A DNA stretch of 52,602 nucleotides from Thauera phenylacetica B4P (GCF_000310225.1 NZ_AMXF01000006.1:1-52602); one strand, 5' to 3'; shown: positions 31,764 through 39,700, counted from the first letter of the stretch. Numbers and translations are program-made. The notes: generated from the sequence alone by a model not told the origin.

Positions 31764-32831
31764 TCAGTTAAACAGGTTGCCGATGGACTGGATGAAACTG
31801 CTGCTGTCCGATGCCGCTGGCTTCGGCGCGGCGGCTGGGGCGCTCCTCGCGCTGGCAGTCTGGGTGCCATAGATGCTCGGCGAGGTGTTGCCCAACTGGG
31901 TTTGCAGGGTCGCGAGCTGCCCGTTCAGGGTGTTGAGGTGGTTCTGGGCGTTGGCGACCTGCTGCTGATACGAGGTGCAGTTGTTGTACTGGTACGCCTG
32001 ACAGTTCGAGAGCTGCTGCTGGGCCTGCTGGAGCTGGTACTGCGCCGGGCCGACTTGAGCCTGCACGTTGGCGATCTGCTGGTTGAGCGAGTTGATTTGG
32101 GCGTTGGTGCTGCCCATGTCCCCATTCGTGCCGGTGGAGCCGCCGAAATCGACCTGCGAGCTGCCGAACGGGTTGGTGCCCACGGTGTAGGTGCCGCCGC
32201 TCTGGTTGTTGCTGTAACCGGCTGCGATATTGGGGTCGATGTGGGCCATTCCCTGCTGCACAAGGCCATTGGTCAGCCCGTTGAGATCACCGAAGGAACT
32301 CAGTCCGTTCACCTTGTCGATGGCTTGATTGATCGGTGAGGTGACGAGGCCGGACACCTGATTGACCGCCGTGCAGACCTTCTTCTGGGCGTACTTCATG
32401 ACGGCATCGCTGGCAGCGCCGACGATGCTTGCAAGACTTGGGATCGAGAACGACAGGTCGTAAATTTGGTTGAGGCCAGAGAAGCAGTCGCTGTTCACGT
32501 CAAACAGGGATTCGACGTTGACCGGCGCGGCGGCAATCGTTTGATGAATCTGCATGGCCTGCTTGATCGAGTGGCCGATGCTGCCGTCCAAGGTGCCAGT
32601 TGCGCACGCTTCGGCGTCGGCCTTGATGCTGTCCGCGACCACCGAGGTCTGTTGAGAGAGCAACTGGCTGCTGGCGTTGCCGAGGATGCTACCGCTGCCG
32701 GAGCTGACCGCCGACACGGCGTACCCGGCGAACATCACCGACACGCCTACGGCGATGCCGAGGGCGAACCGGGTATTGCTGCGGACGATGTTGCCGACCG
32801 ATGCGGCTATGGGGGTGAGCTTGTTACGCAT
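31764..32831 (-). CDS. Exported coiled protein of transfer operon, 355 residues
   Basis: Start at the ATG 32831, preceded by AGGAG at good spacing. An N-terminal hydrophobic segment (FALGIAVGVSVMFAGYAVSA) acts as signal or anchor. Two cysteine-containing segments (EACATG, SDCFSG) follow, then a glycine/asparagine-rich linker, and a long glutamine-rich coiled coil (QQIANVQAQVGPAQYQLQQA) carrying a CQAYQYNNC pair. Looks like a periplasmic or surface structural component of the conjugation machine. No name assigned. Confidence 0.6.
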   Translation of the reverse strand: MRNKLTPIAASVGNIVRSNTRFALGIAVGVSVMFAGYAVSAVSSGSGSILGNASSQLLSQQTSVVADSIKADAEACATGTLDGSIGHSIKQAMQIHQTIAAAPVNVESLFDVNSDCFSGLNQIYDLSFSIPSLASIVGAASDAVMKYAQKKVCTAVNQVSGLVTSPINQAIDKVNGLSSFGDLNGLTNGLVQQGMAHIDPNIAAGYSNNQSGGTYTVGTNPFGSSQVDFGGSTGTNGDMGSTNAQINSLNQQIANVQAQVGPAQYQLQQAQQQLSNCQAYQYNNCTSYQQQVANAQNHLNTLNGQLATLQTQLGNTSPSIYGTQTASARSAPAAAPKPAASDSSSFIQSIGNLFN

Positions 32832-33012
32832 GGGCATGGCTCCTGATGTCGCTGTTGTGCTGTGCCCTGATGCGCATGGGCTTGGTGGGCTTGGGGTCAG
32901 GCTGTTGCTTGGCCTGCTGGTCGAGCCACAGCTCGACCAGCTCGCCGATGACCTGATCGTGCTCGCGCAGCCACGAGACACGCAGTACGAGATAGCTGTC
33001 AGCGGGTTTCAT
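32824..33012 (-). CDS. Hypothetical protein, 62 residues
   Basis: MKPADSYLVLRVSWLREHDQ and onward, with an amphipathic helix and a basic tail. Its end overlaps the next gene start and its start overlaps the previous gene, so it is embedded in the operon. No family recognised. Confidence 0.5.
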   Translation of the reverse strand: MKPADSYLVLRVSWLREHDQVIGELVELWLDQQAKQQPDPKPTKPMRIRAQHNSDIRSHAHA

Positions 33013-33241
33013 GGCCGGGCCTCACTAGGTAGCGGTAAACGAGCCAAACAAGCGGTGTCAGGTAGAGGATGGGGACAGCTATGGCGAGGGCGATCGTTCC
33101 GAGCTGGGCAGCAGGCGGGCCAAGCAGCAGCGCATCGCGCTCGACGAACAAGGCGAGACATGTCCCGAGTACGCAGCAGATGTTGGTGACACGCTCGCGG
33201 CCAAGGCGCTGTAGAAGGGAGTGGATCATCTGGGCCATCAC
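32999..33241 (-). CDS. Small membrane protein, 80 residues
   Basis: Two hydrophobic helices (VTNICCVLGTCLALFV and GTIALAIAVPILYLTPLVWL) with short polar ends. Overlaps the TraX-like gene by four bases and the 62-residue gene by 14. Small two-helix membrane proteins are common in type IVB-like transfer operons. Specific role unknown. Confidence 0.6.
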   Translation of the reverse strand: MMAQMIHSLLQRLGRERVTNICCVLGTCLALFVERDALLLGPPAAQLGTIALAIAVPILYLTPLVWLVYRYLVRPGHETR

Positions 33242-33843
33242 TGCATCCCCCGAACCCAGAGCATGTCGCGGACGTAGCGGCCAAACGCGCCCTCAACGAA
33301 CAGGGTGCCGGAGCGCACTTGCCACGCCCGATAGCTCCAGCGGATCGCATGGACTGAGAACGGCAGGCACATGGACAGCACGCTCAGGACAACCATCACT
33401 GGAGCGCCTATAGCCAGTTGCCATGCGGCCATCAAAAAGACGAGGGCGACCACCACCCAGTAGGCGCGGGATTTGCGCAGGTGGCTGGTGATGAGCTTGT
33501 CGCGCTCAGGGTCGCCGAGAAACGCCAGCCGTTGCTTGCCGCGTGTCTCGGATCGGGCCTGCACGATGTGGCGAATCTCAGCCGGGTCTTGCGGGGCCAG
33601 TACGCCGAAGCCACATTTGGCGGAGCACTCCCACGGATAAAGCGCCTTTTCATCGGGTTGGGCATTGGCGGGCAGGTGCATGACACCGCGACCGCACTCG
33701 GGGCATTGCGGATGACGCAGCGTGCGCCACAGGTCACGGATGTAGCCGTTGTTCGCCCGGAGTTGTCGCCAGCCGAGGATCGAAAGCGGCATCTCGACGA
33801 ACGTGAATTTGGCTGCGCGTTTCGCGCCGTTCTTGAGGTTCAT
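33238..33843 (-). CDS. TraX-like transfer protein, 201 residues
   Basis: Cytoplasmic N-terminal part carries a cysteine set (PQCPECGRGVMHLP then WECSAKCGFGVL), a likely zinc ribbon. It is followed by two transmembrane helices (VVVALVFLMAAWQLAIGAPV and the adjoining VVLSVLSMCLPFSV). Its position downstream of a DotA/TraY-family gene matches traX beside traY in IncI plasmids, so a TraX-like role is proposed from context and general form. Starts at an ATGA overlap with the 38-residue gene. Confidence 0.5.
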   Translation of the reverse strand: MNLKNGAKRAAKFTFVEMPLSILGWRQLRANNGYIRDLWRTLRHPQCPECGRGVMHLPANAQPDEKALYPWECSAKCGFGVLAPQDPAEIRHIVQARSETRGKQRLAFLGDPERDKLITSHLRKSRAYWVVVALVFLMAAWQLAIGAPVMVVLSVLSMCLPFSVHAIRWSYRAWQVRSGTLFVEGAFGRYVRDMLWVRGMQ

Positions 33844-33956
33844 GCGTGTGCCCTCCGGGTGTGTTTACGCCGTTTGCGCTGGGCCAGAACGGTGTCAGCG
33901 ACAGCTAGCAGGATGGCCAGCACGGTAGCGTCGGGGATCAGGGAATGGGTCAGCAT
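33840..33956 (-). CDS. Very small membrane peptide, 38 residues
   Basis: ATG at 33956 behind AAGGAG encodes MLTHSLIPDATVLAILLAVA, then a basic tail (RKRRKHTRRAHA). The stop overlaps the start of the TraX-like gene (ATGA). The strong ribosome binding site and coupling make it a credible gene. One hydrophobic helix, positive-inside orientation. Function unknown. Confidence 0.55.
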   Translation of the reverse strand: MLTHSLIPDATVLAILLAVADTVLAQRKRRKHTRRAHA

Positions 33957-33968
33957 CTGCGGCTCTCC

Positions 33969-34499
33969 TTATGGGCTGGGGGACTGGGTGCGGTCGGCTT
34001 CCGCTGCCTTCTTTGCGTGGTGGAGGACTTGATCCCACCATCCTTGGAGCTGGTCAGCGGTTGGGCGGGCGCGTGAGCGCAGGACGCTGTTTTCCTGCGG
34101 CATCGAGTCGATCCAGCCCTTGTCTTTCATGTACTCGGCGCGTTTGGCGTAATCGAGGATCATCCGAGTGCGCATGTCCTGCGGTGCGTGCTCCAGCACG
34201 CCCATTGCGCTATCGAGGGCGCAGAGCAGCGAATAGAAAGCGTTGTGCCATTTCTTGGTCTGCTGCCCGGCGTGGCGTACCTGCTCCAGCAGTTCATCAC
34301 GGGCGCGGATGGCCTCATCACGCTCAGCAGTCAGACGATCAACGAGCGGCTCCCACTGGTCTTTTATCTGTGCATTCCACTGGGCTACCGCATCGTTCCA
34401 GCCGTGATCGTGGCCTGTCGCGTGTCCCTGTTCGTATCCACGTCGAAGCCCGATGACGTGGCCGGTGGCCTCAGCGTTGTGGTCGTACTGGTAGCTCAT
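33969..34499 (-). CDS. Coiled-coil protein with G-x3 repeats, 176 residues
   Basis: N terminus MSYQYDHNAEATGHVIGLRR then GYEQGHATGHDHGWNDAV, with glycine every four residues. A coiled coil (about 45-85) and a helical tail follow. It is related to the truncated gene at 51545-52214 (shared AEATG.hIG and GWN motifs). Overlaps the TraY-family gene end by four bases. Possibly a membrane-surface scaffold. No family name. Confidence 0.55.
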   Translation of the reverse strand: MSYQYDHNAEATGHVIGLRRGYEQGHATGHDHGWNDAVAQWNAQIKDQWEPLVDRLTAERDEAIRARDELLEQVRHAGQQTKKWHNAFYSLLCALDSAMGVLEHAPQDMRTRMILDYAKRAEYMKDKGWIDSMPQENSVLRSRARPTADQLQGWWDQVLHHAKKAAEADRTQSPSP

Positions 34500-37339
34500 G
34501 CCGGTTGTCCTCCGTTTGCGGTGGTCTCTCCGTGGTTGATGACGCTTGAGCCGTCAGCAGTCGGAGGGGTGTAGCTGTAGCGGCTGTCATACTCGGTATT
34601 GATGGCCCCGGAGCCGTTGTCATCGTCGGCAGAAAACCCGCTGATAACGCCCGCGCTGCCAAGGGCTAGCACGGCATTGCCGGTGCCCTTGTCGGCGCTG
34701 CTCTTGCTGCGCGGCGCGGTGTCTTTCACTTCGGTGAACTCTGCGTCGGTAATGTCATTGCTGGCCCAGCGGCTGCCGACAACGCCTTGCGATCCCGTAT
34801 TAACCGAACTGGACACGGCGCTGCTGCTGCGAGCCGGGCCGATGGCCGCTGCTGTGCTGGTCGATGCGGACGTGGGCGGGGTGTCGTGCTGCTGGGGTGC
34901 CACGCCTTGGCTATTGGCATTGAGCAGGCGGGGATGGTTGCCGCCGCTGCTGCGGCCACCACCGCCGCCGCCCGTGGGGCCGCTTGGCCCGCTGAGACTG
35001 CCAGCGCCTCCAGAGTCGCCGTTCAGGCGGTTGCTGCCACCTGCGCCGCCCTTGCCCGGGGGAGTAGCCCCGCCCTGTAACGCACTGGGGCCATATTTTT
35101 CCGACTGCCCGCGCATCTGCTCGGTAGCTTGGGTTTCGCCCATCGAGCTGATGCCAGCGCCGATCCAGCGCAGCACGGTGTCCGGCAAGCTCTGCGACAG
35201 CCCGAAAATCATGTACATCACGGGCAGCAGAACGAAGCCATAGACGATCAACCAATTTTTCCACTGCAAAAATTCTATGAACCAGCCCAGCGACTCCGCC
35301 GAGGTGACGTTGGCGTGATACATCGCCCAGAATGCCTTGCTGATGTACCCAACCACGGGATTGGCCACCATCATCGCGGCGAACAGGCCGGTGATGATGA
35401 GTGCCGGACGGACGAAGAGCGACAGCAGGAGCAGGTAGCCTTGCGTCTGGCTCCCAACGAAGGTGCGGTCAGGCGTCATGTGCATGACCGCCCACAGGGG
35501 CGCGGCGATGATCGACTGGAGCACTGCCATTAGCCAACCAACAAACGCGACCATGAAGATGGTGTACGGCAGGCTCGGCAGGAACACGCCGAAATAGAAC
35601 GCGAGCCGCCCGAGCCACGTTGTGACTTCGGCCAGCGGGGTCAGGAAGTTGTAAATCACCCAGTTCAGGAAGGTGTCGGCCAACGGGGTGGCATCAACCT
35701 TGTTGCCCATGAAACTGACGCTGCCTACCGCTGCCGCAGCGGCTTTCAGGCCAGACAGCGAGGTGTGGATCAGCCGGTCGGCAGCAAAACCCGTCGATTG
35801 CAGCAGCGCGAGCACGTCACCCGTGGTTTTGATGCGGGCAATGGCGTCCACGTCGCCATCGGTGCCGATCATGGTGCTGGTCACGCGCTCCATGCCCCAC
35901 TGCACGAACCCGCTCATGAAGCTGTCACCCCGGCTGCCCAATGTGTCGATGCTGAGATCGTCGAGGGAAGATGGGATCAGGTTCGACTTGAGATCGGCAG
36001 CCCGAGGGGTGTCGGGCGTGGTGTAGCTTCCCCCGGTCAGTGACTTGCTGATGATGGTGTTGTAGACGGTGGTGTAGCTGTTGGCCGCAAGGGAGGAATG
36101 CGGCCCTTGCGGTAGGGTGTTGAGGTTCGGTGCGGTGGCCTGTGCGACGTTCTCGGCATAGATGCGGCCCAGCTCTTCCTTGATGCCGCCGAGGCGCTGG
36201 TAGAAGCCGCCTGCCATTGCCCAGCCATCCTTGGTGATGTCGGTGACGTACTTCTGCATGATCTGTTGCAGCGTGGTGTCCGCTGCAATCTGAGCAGTCA
36301 GGCTTGCGGTCAGAGTACTCTGGGCTTGATTGACGATCTGGTTGAAACGATCGCTCGTGACGTTCTCCCAGCCAGATTCGTTGATGGTCGCGGGCCATTC
36401 GCCAACCCACTGCTCGATGTCTGCCATCACCTTGTTGACAGCGGTCGCCTTTGCGTTCAGTGCGGCGACACGGATTGCCGACATGGCCGTGGCGTTATCT
36501 TGAATCTTGGCCGGGTCGAAGATGGACGCCGCTGAGGTGGTGGTTTCAGCGGCGATAGCAGTCGGGGCCGAATAGCTATAGACCTTCACCGAGCCGCAAA
36601 GCGGAACACCACCGCCCAAGTTGGTGACGGTGTTGCGATCCTTGGCCTGATAGATCATTGCCTTCTTGCTGCCGCCTTCGGCAATGCTTTGATCAGGTGT
36701 TCCGGCTGCGCTGACGTTCGGCGTGCCGCCGCCGAAATCGGCGAACGATGCGTTCACGGTGCGCTTGCACCATGCGACAGCCAGGTATTCCTGCGCAAAC
36801 TGGCGGATGTCGTAGAGCGGATAGTTCGGGTTCGGCTTTGCGCCGCTTCCGAGTCCCATCTGGGCGCTGGTCGCAGTCAGTGCGCCGTTGATGATCCCGT
36901 TCTCTGTGCCGATCTTGAACAGGGTGTTGGCGAAGCCCACTCCCCACAAGGCAAACATCATCACGATGAGCTGGATGAAGCTGTATCCGCTGGTGGTCGG
37001 CAGCAGCACACTGCCGCCAGAAACGATCCGCACGGGCGTCCAGAGTGACGACCAGTTGCGGCCCATCGCTTCTCCCTCGTTGGCCGTGTTGGTAACGCCC
37101 ATGATGGCGACGTAGCTGACGATCAGGCTGGCGACAACCAGCAGGCCGCTGTTGAATACCGAGAAGATCGAAGCCAGCACGGAAACTGAGGCATCAACGG
37201 TGTCCGGGTCTGCGCCGGTTGTCAGCTTTTCGATGACCGGGCCGAAGATCCACTCAAGGATTCCGACGCTGACATCAGTGCAAGCGCCTGCGGCGGAATC
37301 GCAGGGCGAAAAGGGCATGGATGGATCGGCGGCAGCCAC
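34496..37339 (-). CDS. traY: DotA/TraY-family transfer protein
   Basis: About 947 residues from a GTG at 37339 (GGGAG at good spacing); an upstream TTG at 37363 is possible. Polytopic: hydrophobic segments near residues 60-85, 125-145, and a cluster at about 550-740 (FLPSLPYTIFMVAFVGWLMA, LFVRPALIITGLFAAMMVAN, LIVYGFVLLPVMYMIFGLSQ) are separated by a large periplasmic loop. This is the DotA/TraY signature of type IVB (IncI/Dot-Icm) channels. The C-terminal 200 residues are a glycine/serine-rich cytoplasmic tail. Heads the minus-strand operon. Confidence 0.85.
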   Translation of the reverse strand: MAAADPSMPFSPCDSAAGACTDVSVGILEWIFGPVIEKLTTGADPDTVDASVSVLASIFSVFNSGLLVVASLIVSYVAIMGVTNTANEGEAMGRNWSSLWTPVRIVSGGSVLLPTTSGYSFIQLIVMMFALWGVGFANTLFKIGTENGIINGALTATSAQMGLGSGAKPNPNYPLYDIRQFAQEYLAVAWCKRTVNASFADFGGGTPNVSAAGTPDQSIAEGGSKKAMIYQAKDRNTVTNLGGGVPLCGSVKVYSYSAPTAIAAETTTSAASIFDPAKIQDNATAMSAIRVAALNAKATAVNKVMADIEQWVGEWPATINESGWENVTSDRFNQIVNQAQSTLTASLTAQIAADTTLQQIMQKYVTDITKDGWAMAGGFYQRLGGIKEELGRIYAENVAQATAPNLNTLPQGPHSSLAANSYTTVYNTIISKSLTGGSYTTPDTPRAADLKSNLIPSSLDDLSIDTLGSRGDSFMSGFVQWGMERVTSTMIGTDGDVDAIARIKTTGDVLALLQSTGFAADRLIHTSLSGLKAAAAAVGSVSFMGNKVDATPLADTFLNWVIYNFLTPLAEVTTWLGRLAFYFGVFLPSLPYTIFMVAFVGWLMAVLQSIIAAPLWAVMHMTPDRTFVGSQTQGYLLLLSLFVRPALIITGLFAAMMVANPVVGYISKAFWAMYHANVTSAESLGWFIEFLQWKNWLIVYGFVLLPVMYMIFGLSQSLPDTVLRWIGAGISSMGETQATEQMRGQSEKYGPSALQGGATPPGKGGAGGSNRLNGDSGGAGSLSGPSGPTGGGGGGRSSGGNHPRLLNANSQGVAPQQHDTPPTSASTSTAAAIGPARSSSAVSSSVNTGSQGVVGSRWASNDITDAEFTEVKDTAPRSKSSADKGTGNAVLALGSAGVISGFSADDDNGSGAINTEYDSRYSYTPPTADGSSVINHGETTANGGQPA

Positions 37340-37477
37340 GGCGATGCTCCCAAAATTGGTCAAGATGCCGTCATTCTAGGTGCTGTCGCGTATCGCTGCA
37401 ACGGTATGCAAAATCTAAAGCATGGACATAAAAACACGCCGAAACCCGCATAAATAAAGGGTTTTATGGTTTTGCAG

Positions 37478-37493
37478 ATGGACTATAGACCAT
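37478..37493. promoter_or_regulatory. Dyad site ATGGACT..CCAT, copy 3
   Basis: ATGGACTATAGACCAT in the divergent region; one arm base differs from the copies at 31747 and 38549. A partial half-site (ATGGAC) lies near 37422. Confidence 0.4.
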
Positions 37494-37523
37494 AAAAATA
37501 TTTATTTTTCGTTTCCTTCTTGT

Positions 37524-37542
37524 GATAGCTAGCTAGCTATCT
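37524..37542. repeat. TAGCTA palindrome block 7
   Basis: GATAGCTAGCTAGCTATCT, immediately upstream of the parA -10 box. The core is an 18-bp palindrome. Confidence 0.75.
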
Positions 37543-37564
37543 CTATAATCTCGTTGTGTCTTGT

Positions 37565-37583
37565 GATAGCTAGCTATCTAGCT
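37565..37583. repeat. TAGCTA palindrome block 8
   Basis: GATAGCTAGCTATCTAGCT, between the -10 box and the parA ribosome binding site. Bound protein here would block parA transcription. Confidence 0.75.
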
Positions 37584-37603
37584 CAACTCTGGAGGATGAT
37601 GAC

Positions 37604-38236
37604 GTGACGATCTTTGCTGTGGTCAATACCAAAGGCGGCGTGGGAAAGACCACGACCGCCGTCCATCTCGCCACGATGCTGGCCCGGCAGGGCAAGACCT
37701 TGCTGATTGACGGCGACCCGCAGGCGAGCGCTGCGAGCTGGGCTGCTTGGCGGCGAGAGAACGAGGGCTACACGCCCAGCCCGACGACGACATGCCTCGC
37801 GGGCAAAGCGATCCTGGCCGAAGGCAAGCAGCTTGCCAGCGGCTTCTCGCATGTCGTGGTGGATGCCGGTGGTCGCGACTCGGTGGGGTTGCGTTCCGCT
37901 CTGTTGCTCGCCCAACGCGCAGTTATTCCGATCGGTGCCTCCAACCTCGATGCCGCAGCCATGACCGATCTGCTGACAGTGGTCGAGCTGGCCCGTGACT
38001 ACAACCCCGACCTCGATGTGCGCGTGTTGCTGACCCGCGTCGATCCGCGCACCAAGGACGCTGCTGAGATGCTGGAGTTTCTGGCCGAGCAGGAGCTGAC
38101 TGTGCTGCCGACCAAGGTTTGCGAGCGCGTGGCCTTCCGCCGCGCCATCGGCGAAGGTGCGATCGTGCAGGAGCTGGGCAAGGATCAGGCCGCGATTGCG
38201 GAAATGGAAGCCTTCTTCAAAGAGGTGACAGCGTGA
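37604..38236 (+). CDS. parA: ParA-type partition ATPase
   Basis: 210 residues from GTG at 37604. Deviant Walker A NTKGGVGKTTTAVHLATMLA begins at residue 7, with LLIDGDPQASAASWAAWRR next and the switch II region VVVDAGGRDS. Short ParA without an N-terminal helix-turn-helix, so another protein must regulate the operon, most likely the downstream 91-residue partner. Binds nucleoid DNA with ATP and moves plasmid copies. Flanked on both sides by TAGCTA palindromes. Confidence 0.93.
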   Translation: MTIFAVVNTKGGVGKTTTAVHLATMLARQGKTLLIDGDPQASAASWAAWRRENEGYTPSPTTTCLAGKAILAEGKQLASGFSHVVVDAGGRDSVGLRSALLLAQRAVIPIGASNLDAAAMTDLLTVVELARDYNPDLDVRVLLTRVDPRTKDAAEMLEFLAEQELTVLPTKVCERVAFRRAIGEGAIVQELGKDQAAIAEMEAFFKEVTA

Positions 38237-38508
38237 AGAAGATGCGCGGAAAACCTGACCTCACCGCTTTTCTGGAAGGTGGAGCGGGAGATGTTGCTGA
38301 CAAGGCGCATCGGGATGCACCCAAGCCTGCGGCACATGCCGCAGATGAGCCTCCCGTGCCGACCGTTCAGAAGCTCTTTCGGATGCGGTGGGACATCGCA
38401 AAAGCCCTCAAGGACGCCGCAAGCGCGGAGTCAGTACCGGGCCATCGGGTGACGGAAACAGAGATCGTTGAGCGGTTGCTCAAGCAGCATTTCGGCATTG
38501 ATAGCTAG
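38233..38508 (+). CDS. Small ParA partner, probable RHH centromere-binding protein
   Basis: 91 residues from the GTG at 38233, which overlaps the parA stop (GTGA). A disordered basic/acidic N terminus (MKKMRGKPDLTAFLEGGAGD) precedes a C-terminal region with the ribbon-helix-helix look (VQKLFRMRWDIAKALKDAAS then VTETEIVERLLKQHFG). ParA operons with short ParA usually carry such a ParG/ParR-like protein that binds centromere repeats and represses the operon. Candidate reader of the TAGCTA palindromes or the 11-bp array. Confidence 0.7.
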   Translation: MKKMRGKPDLTAFLEGGAGDVADKAHRDAPKPAAHAADEPPVPTVQKLFRMRWDIAKALKDAASAESVPGHRVTETEIVERLLKQHFGIDS

Positions 38509-38527
38509 CTAGCTAGATAGCTATCTA
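38500..38527. repeat. TAGCTA palindrome block 9
   Basis: GATAGCTAGCTAGCTAGATA then GCTATCT overlaps the end of the 91-residue partner gene. Longest block; with blocks 7 and 8 it brackets the par genes. Confidence 0.75.
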
Positions 38528-38548
38528 ATTCAACTTAAGGCGCTCAAC

Positions 38549-38564
38549 ATGGACTCTAGTCCAT
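38549..38564. promoter_or_regulatory. Dyad site ATGGACT..AGTCCAT, copy 4
   Basis: ATGGACTCTAGTCCAT with perfect 7-bp arms. Lies upstream of the gene at 38612, whose promoter may include GTATAAAC at about 38603. Confidence 0.45.
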
Positions 38565-38611
38565 GTCGATATTGAATATCTTGCGTTTATGTCTATTGGA
38601 GTGTATAAACC

Positions 38612-38914
38612 GTGGCTATGACAGAAAAACGGGCAACAGTGACTGTCCCCATTGTTCGTGAGCTGGCAAGCGCAGGTGCTATTGAGTCTGTGGTTGTCCG
38701 TATGGATGAAGCCGGTCAAGGGTTGATTGCGGTTATCCGCACGGCTGCTGGGGAGCGGATTTTTAGCGCGGCTCGGACTGGGGTTCGTTACTTCCAGTCC
38801 GTGGATGGCGCTATCTCTGCTTTGCAGGTCTGTGGTCTGAGCAAGTTTGAAGTAGACGCTAATGGCTGGGTGCCACGCACGAAGCGGGGCAAGCAGACAG
38901 AGCTGGATATTTGA
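38612..38914 (+). CDS. ParC-family-like partition-associated protein, 100 residues
   Basis: Begins at GTG 38612 or ATG 38618 (MTEKRATVTVPIVRELASAG). The PIVRELASAGAIESVVVRMD, GERIFSAARTGVRYFQSVDG and ALQVCGLSKFEVDA segments resemble small proteins annotated as ParC-type partition-associated on broad-host plasmids. Located right after the par pair, with its own dyad-bearing promoter region. Assignment from memory of the pattern; moderate. Confidence 0.5.
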   Translation: MAMTEKRATVTVPIVRELASAGAIESVVVRMDEAGQGLIAVIRTAAGERIFSAARTGVRYFQSVDGAISALQVCGLSKFEVDANGWVPRTKRGKQTELDI

Positions 38915-38942
38915 TTGTTCCCCGTGCAACGGGGGTGAACCG
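38914..38942 (+). CRISPR. Solitary type I-E-like CRISPR repeat
   Basis: A 29-base segment, ATTGTTCCCCGTGCAACGGG then GGTGAACCG, follows the type I-E repeat form (GTGTTCCCC, short hairpin, CGGGG, then TGAACCG). It begins at the stop of the preceding gene. No second repeat occurs 32-33 bases further on and there are no cas genes in the window, so it is a single repeat. Its hairpin could simply be a transcription terminator. Confidence 0.45.
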
Positions 38943-38987
38943 GAGTTGGCTATCGAGTAGCACCAGAGACAAGGCACCGAAAAAGCA

Positions 38988-39011
38988 AAAGCCCCGTTGG
39001 CGCGGGGCTTT
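38988..39011 (+). terminator. Rho-independent terminator
   Basis: AAAGCCCCGTTGGCGCGGGG then CTTT: an 8-9-bp GC stem followed by T-rich sequence, 70 bases after the ParC-like gene. Confidence 0.75.
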
Positions 39012-39178
39012 GTGCAAAGTTTCGGGGGGCGTTGAGACGTAGAAGGAAAAGCCGGAGGGGCAATCGACTTGGCGGTCGGTGTCTCACCCGAGGGAACCAT
39101 CACAGGCCCTCATTCTACGTCCCAACCCCCCCGGTAGGCAAGTTTTTGCCCGCGTTTTTGCGCGGGTAGCGGAGGGGT
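39012..39178. other. Leader region before rep gene
   Basis: No gene seen. GACGTAGAA (about 39034) and TTCTACGTC (about 39113) form distant complementary arms. A CCCGCGTTTTTGCGCGGG hairpin lies at about 39149-39166, just before the rep start. Such structures are common where an antisense RNA or leader controls replication, but I cannot show that here. Confidence 0.4.
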
Positions 39179-39556
39179 ATGGCTCGACAATCCACCGTCG
39201 CAGCACGCGACGAAGCACCGACACAGCGGTTTTTTCAGGGCGGCACCGCCCTGAATCGCGTGCTGCTTGAAGCTCCTTACCTGCCCCGGTGCTCCGACGA
39301 TAAGACCGCCACGCGCATCCGTCCTCGTGAGTACGCGATTCGCTATCCCTACATGCAGGTCAATCGACCGGGCATGGTGAGCTGGCTGATCTTCGACGTC
39401 GATCACTCAAACGCGCTCATCTGGGAGGATGCGGGCTTGCCAGCCCCCAACTTGATCGTGCGCAACCGCAAGAGTGGCCATAGCCACCTGTACTACGCCA
39501 TCCCCCCCGTTTGCACGACAGAAAGCGCCCGCTCCAAACCCATCCAGTACATGAAA
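39179..39556 (+). pseudogene. 5' third of plasmid replication initiator (replicase type)
   Basis: From ATG 39179 (MARQSTVAARDEAPTQRFFQ) the frame has WLIFDVDHSNALIWEDAGLP and NLIVRNRKSGHSHLYYAIP, typical of the replicase family N-terminal catalytic region. At PIQYMKA (39556) the family similarity stops and the frame ends at 39580 in insertion-element DNA. The rest of the gene begins with the matching KAVYEAF at 3189. The reading frame is broken by rearrangement near the insertion element. Confidence 0.8.
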
Positions 39557-39700
39557 GCTGAGCATGGTCACTGCTGCTGATGGCTTTTGCCGGCGGGATG
39601 ATCAAGCAGCGTGATGGCGGAGGGGGGATCCCCCTCAGGGAACTTGAACAAACGAACCCCTCGGGGGAGTCTCTGGTTACCAAGCCTAGAGACCGTTCAA

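Larger units (their letters stand above)
37340..37603. promoter_or_regulatory. Divergent promoter region of traY-like and parA operons
   Basis: AT-rich spacer. It contains the ATGGACTATAGACCAT dyad (37478-37493), which lies within a larger TTTATGGT/ACCATAAA inverted repeat, and two TAGCTA palindromes (37524-37542 and 37565-37583) that flank TATAAT (37544-37549), a good -10 for parA. GGAGG lies before the parA GTG. Palindrome positions around the -10 suggest autorepression by a partition protein. Confidence 0.65.

Noticed and set aside
38943..39010. A longer CRISPR array after the single I-E-like repeat
   Set aside because: No second copy of the 29-base unit appears at spacer distance; the next structure is a terminator hairpin with a different sequence.
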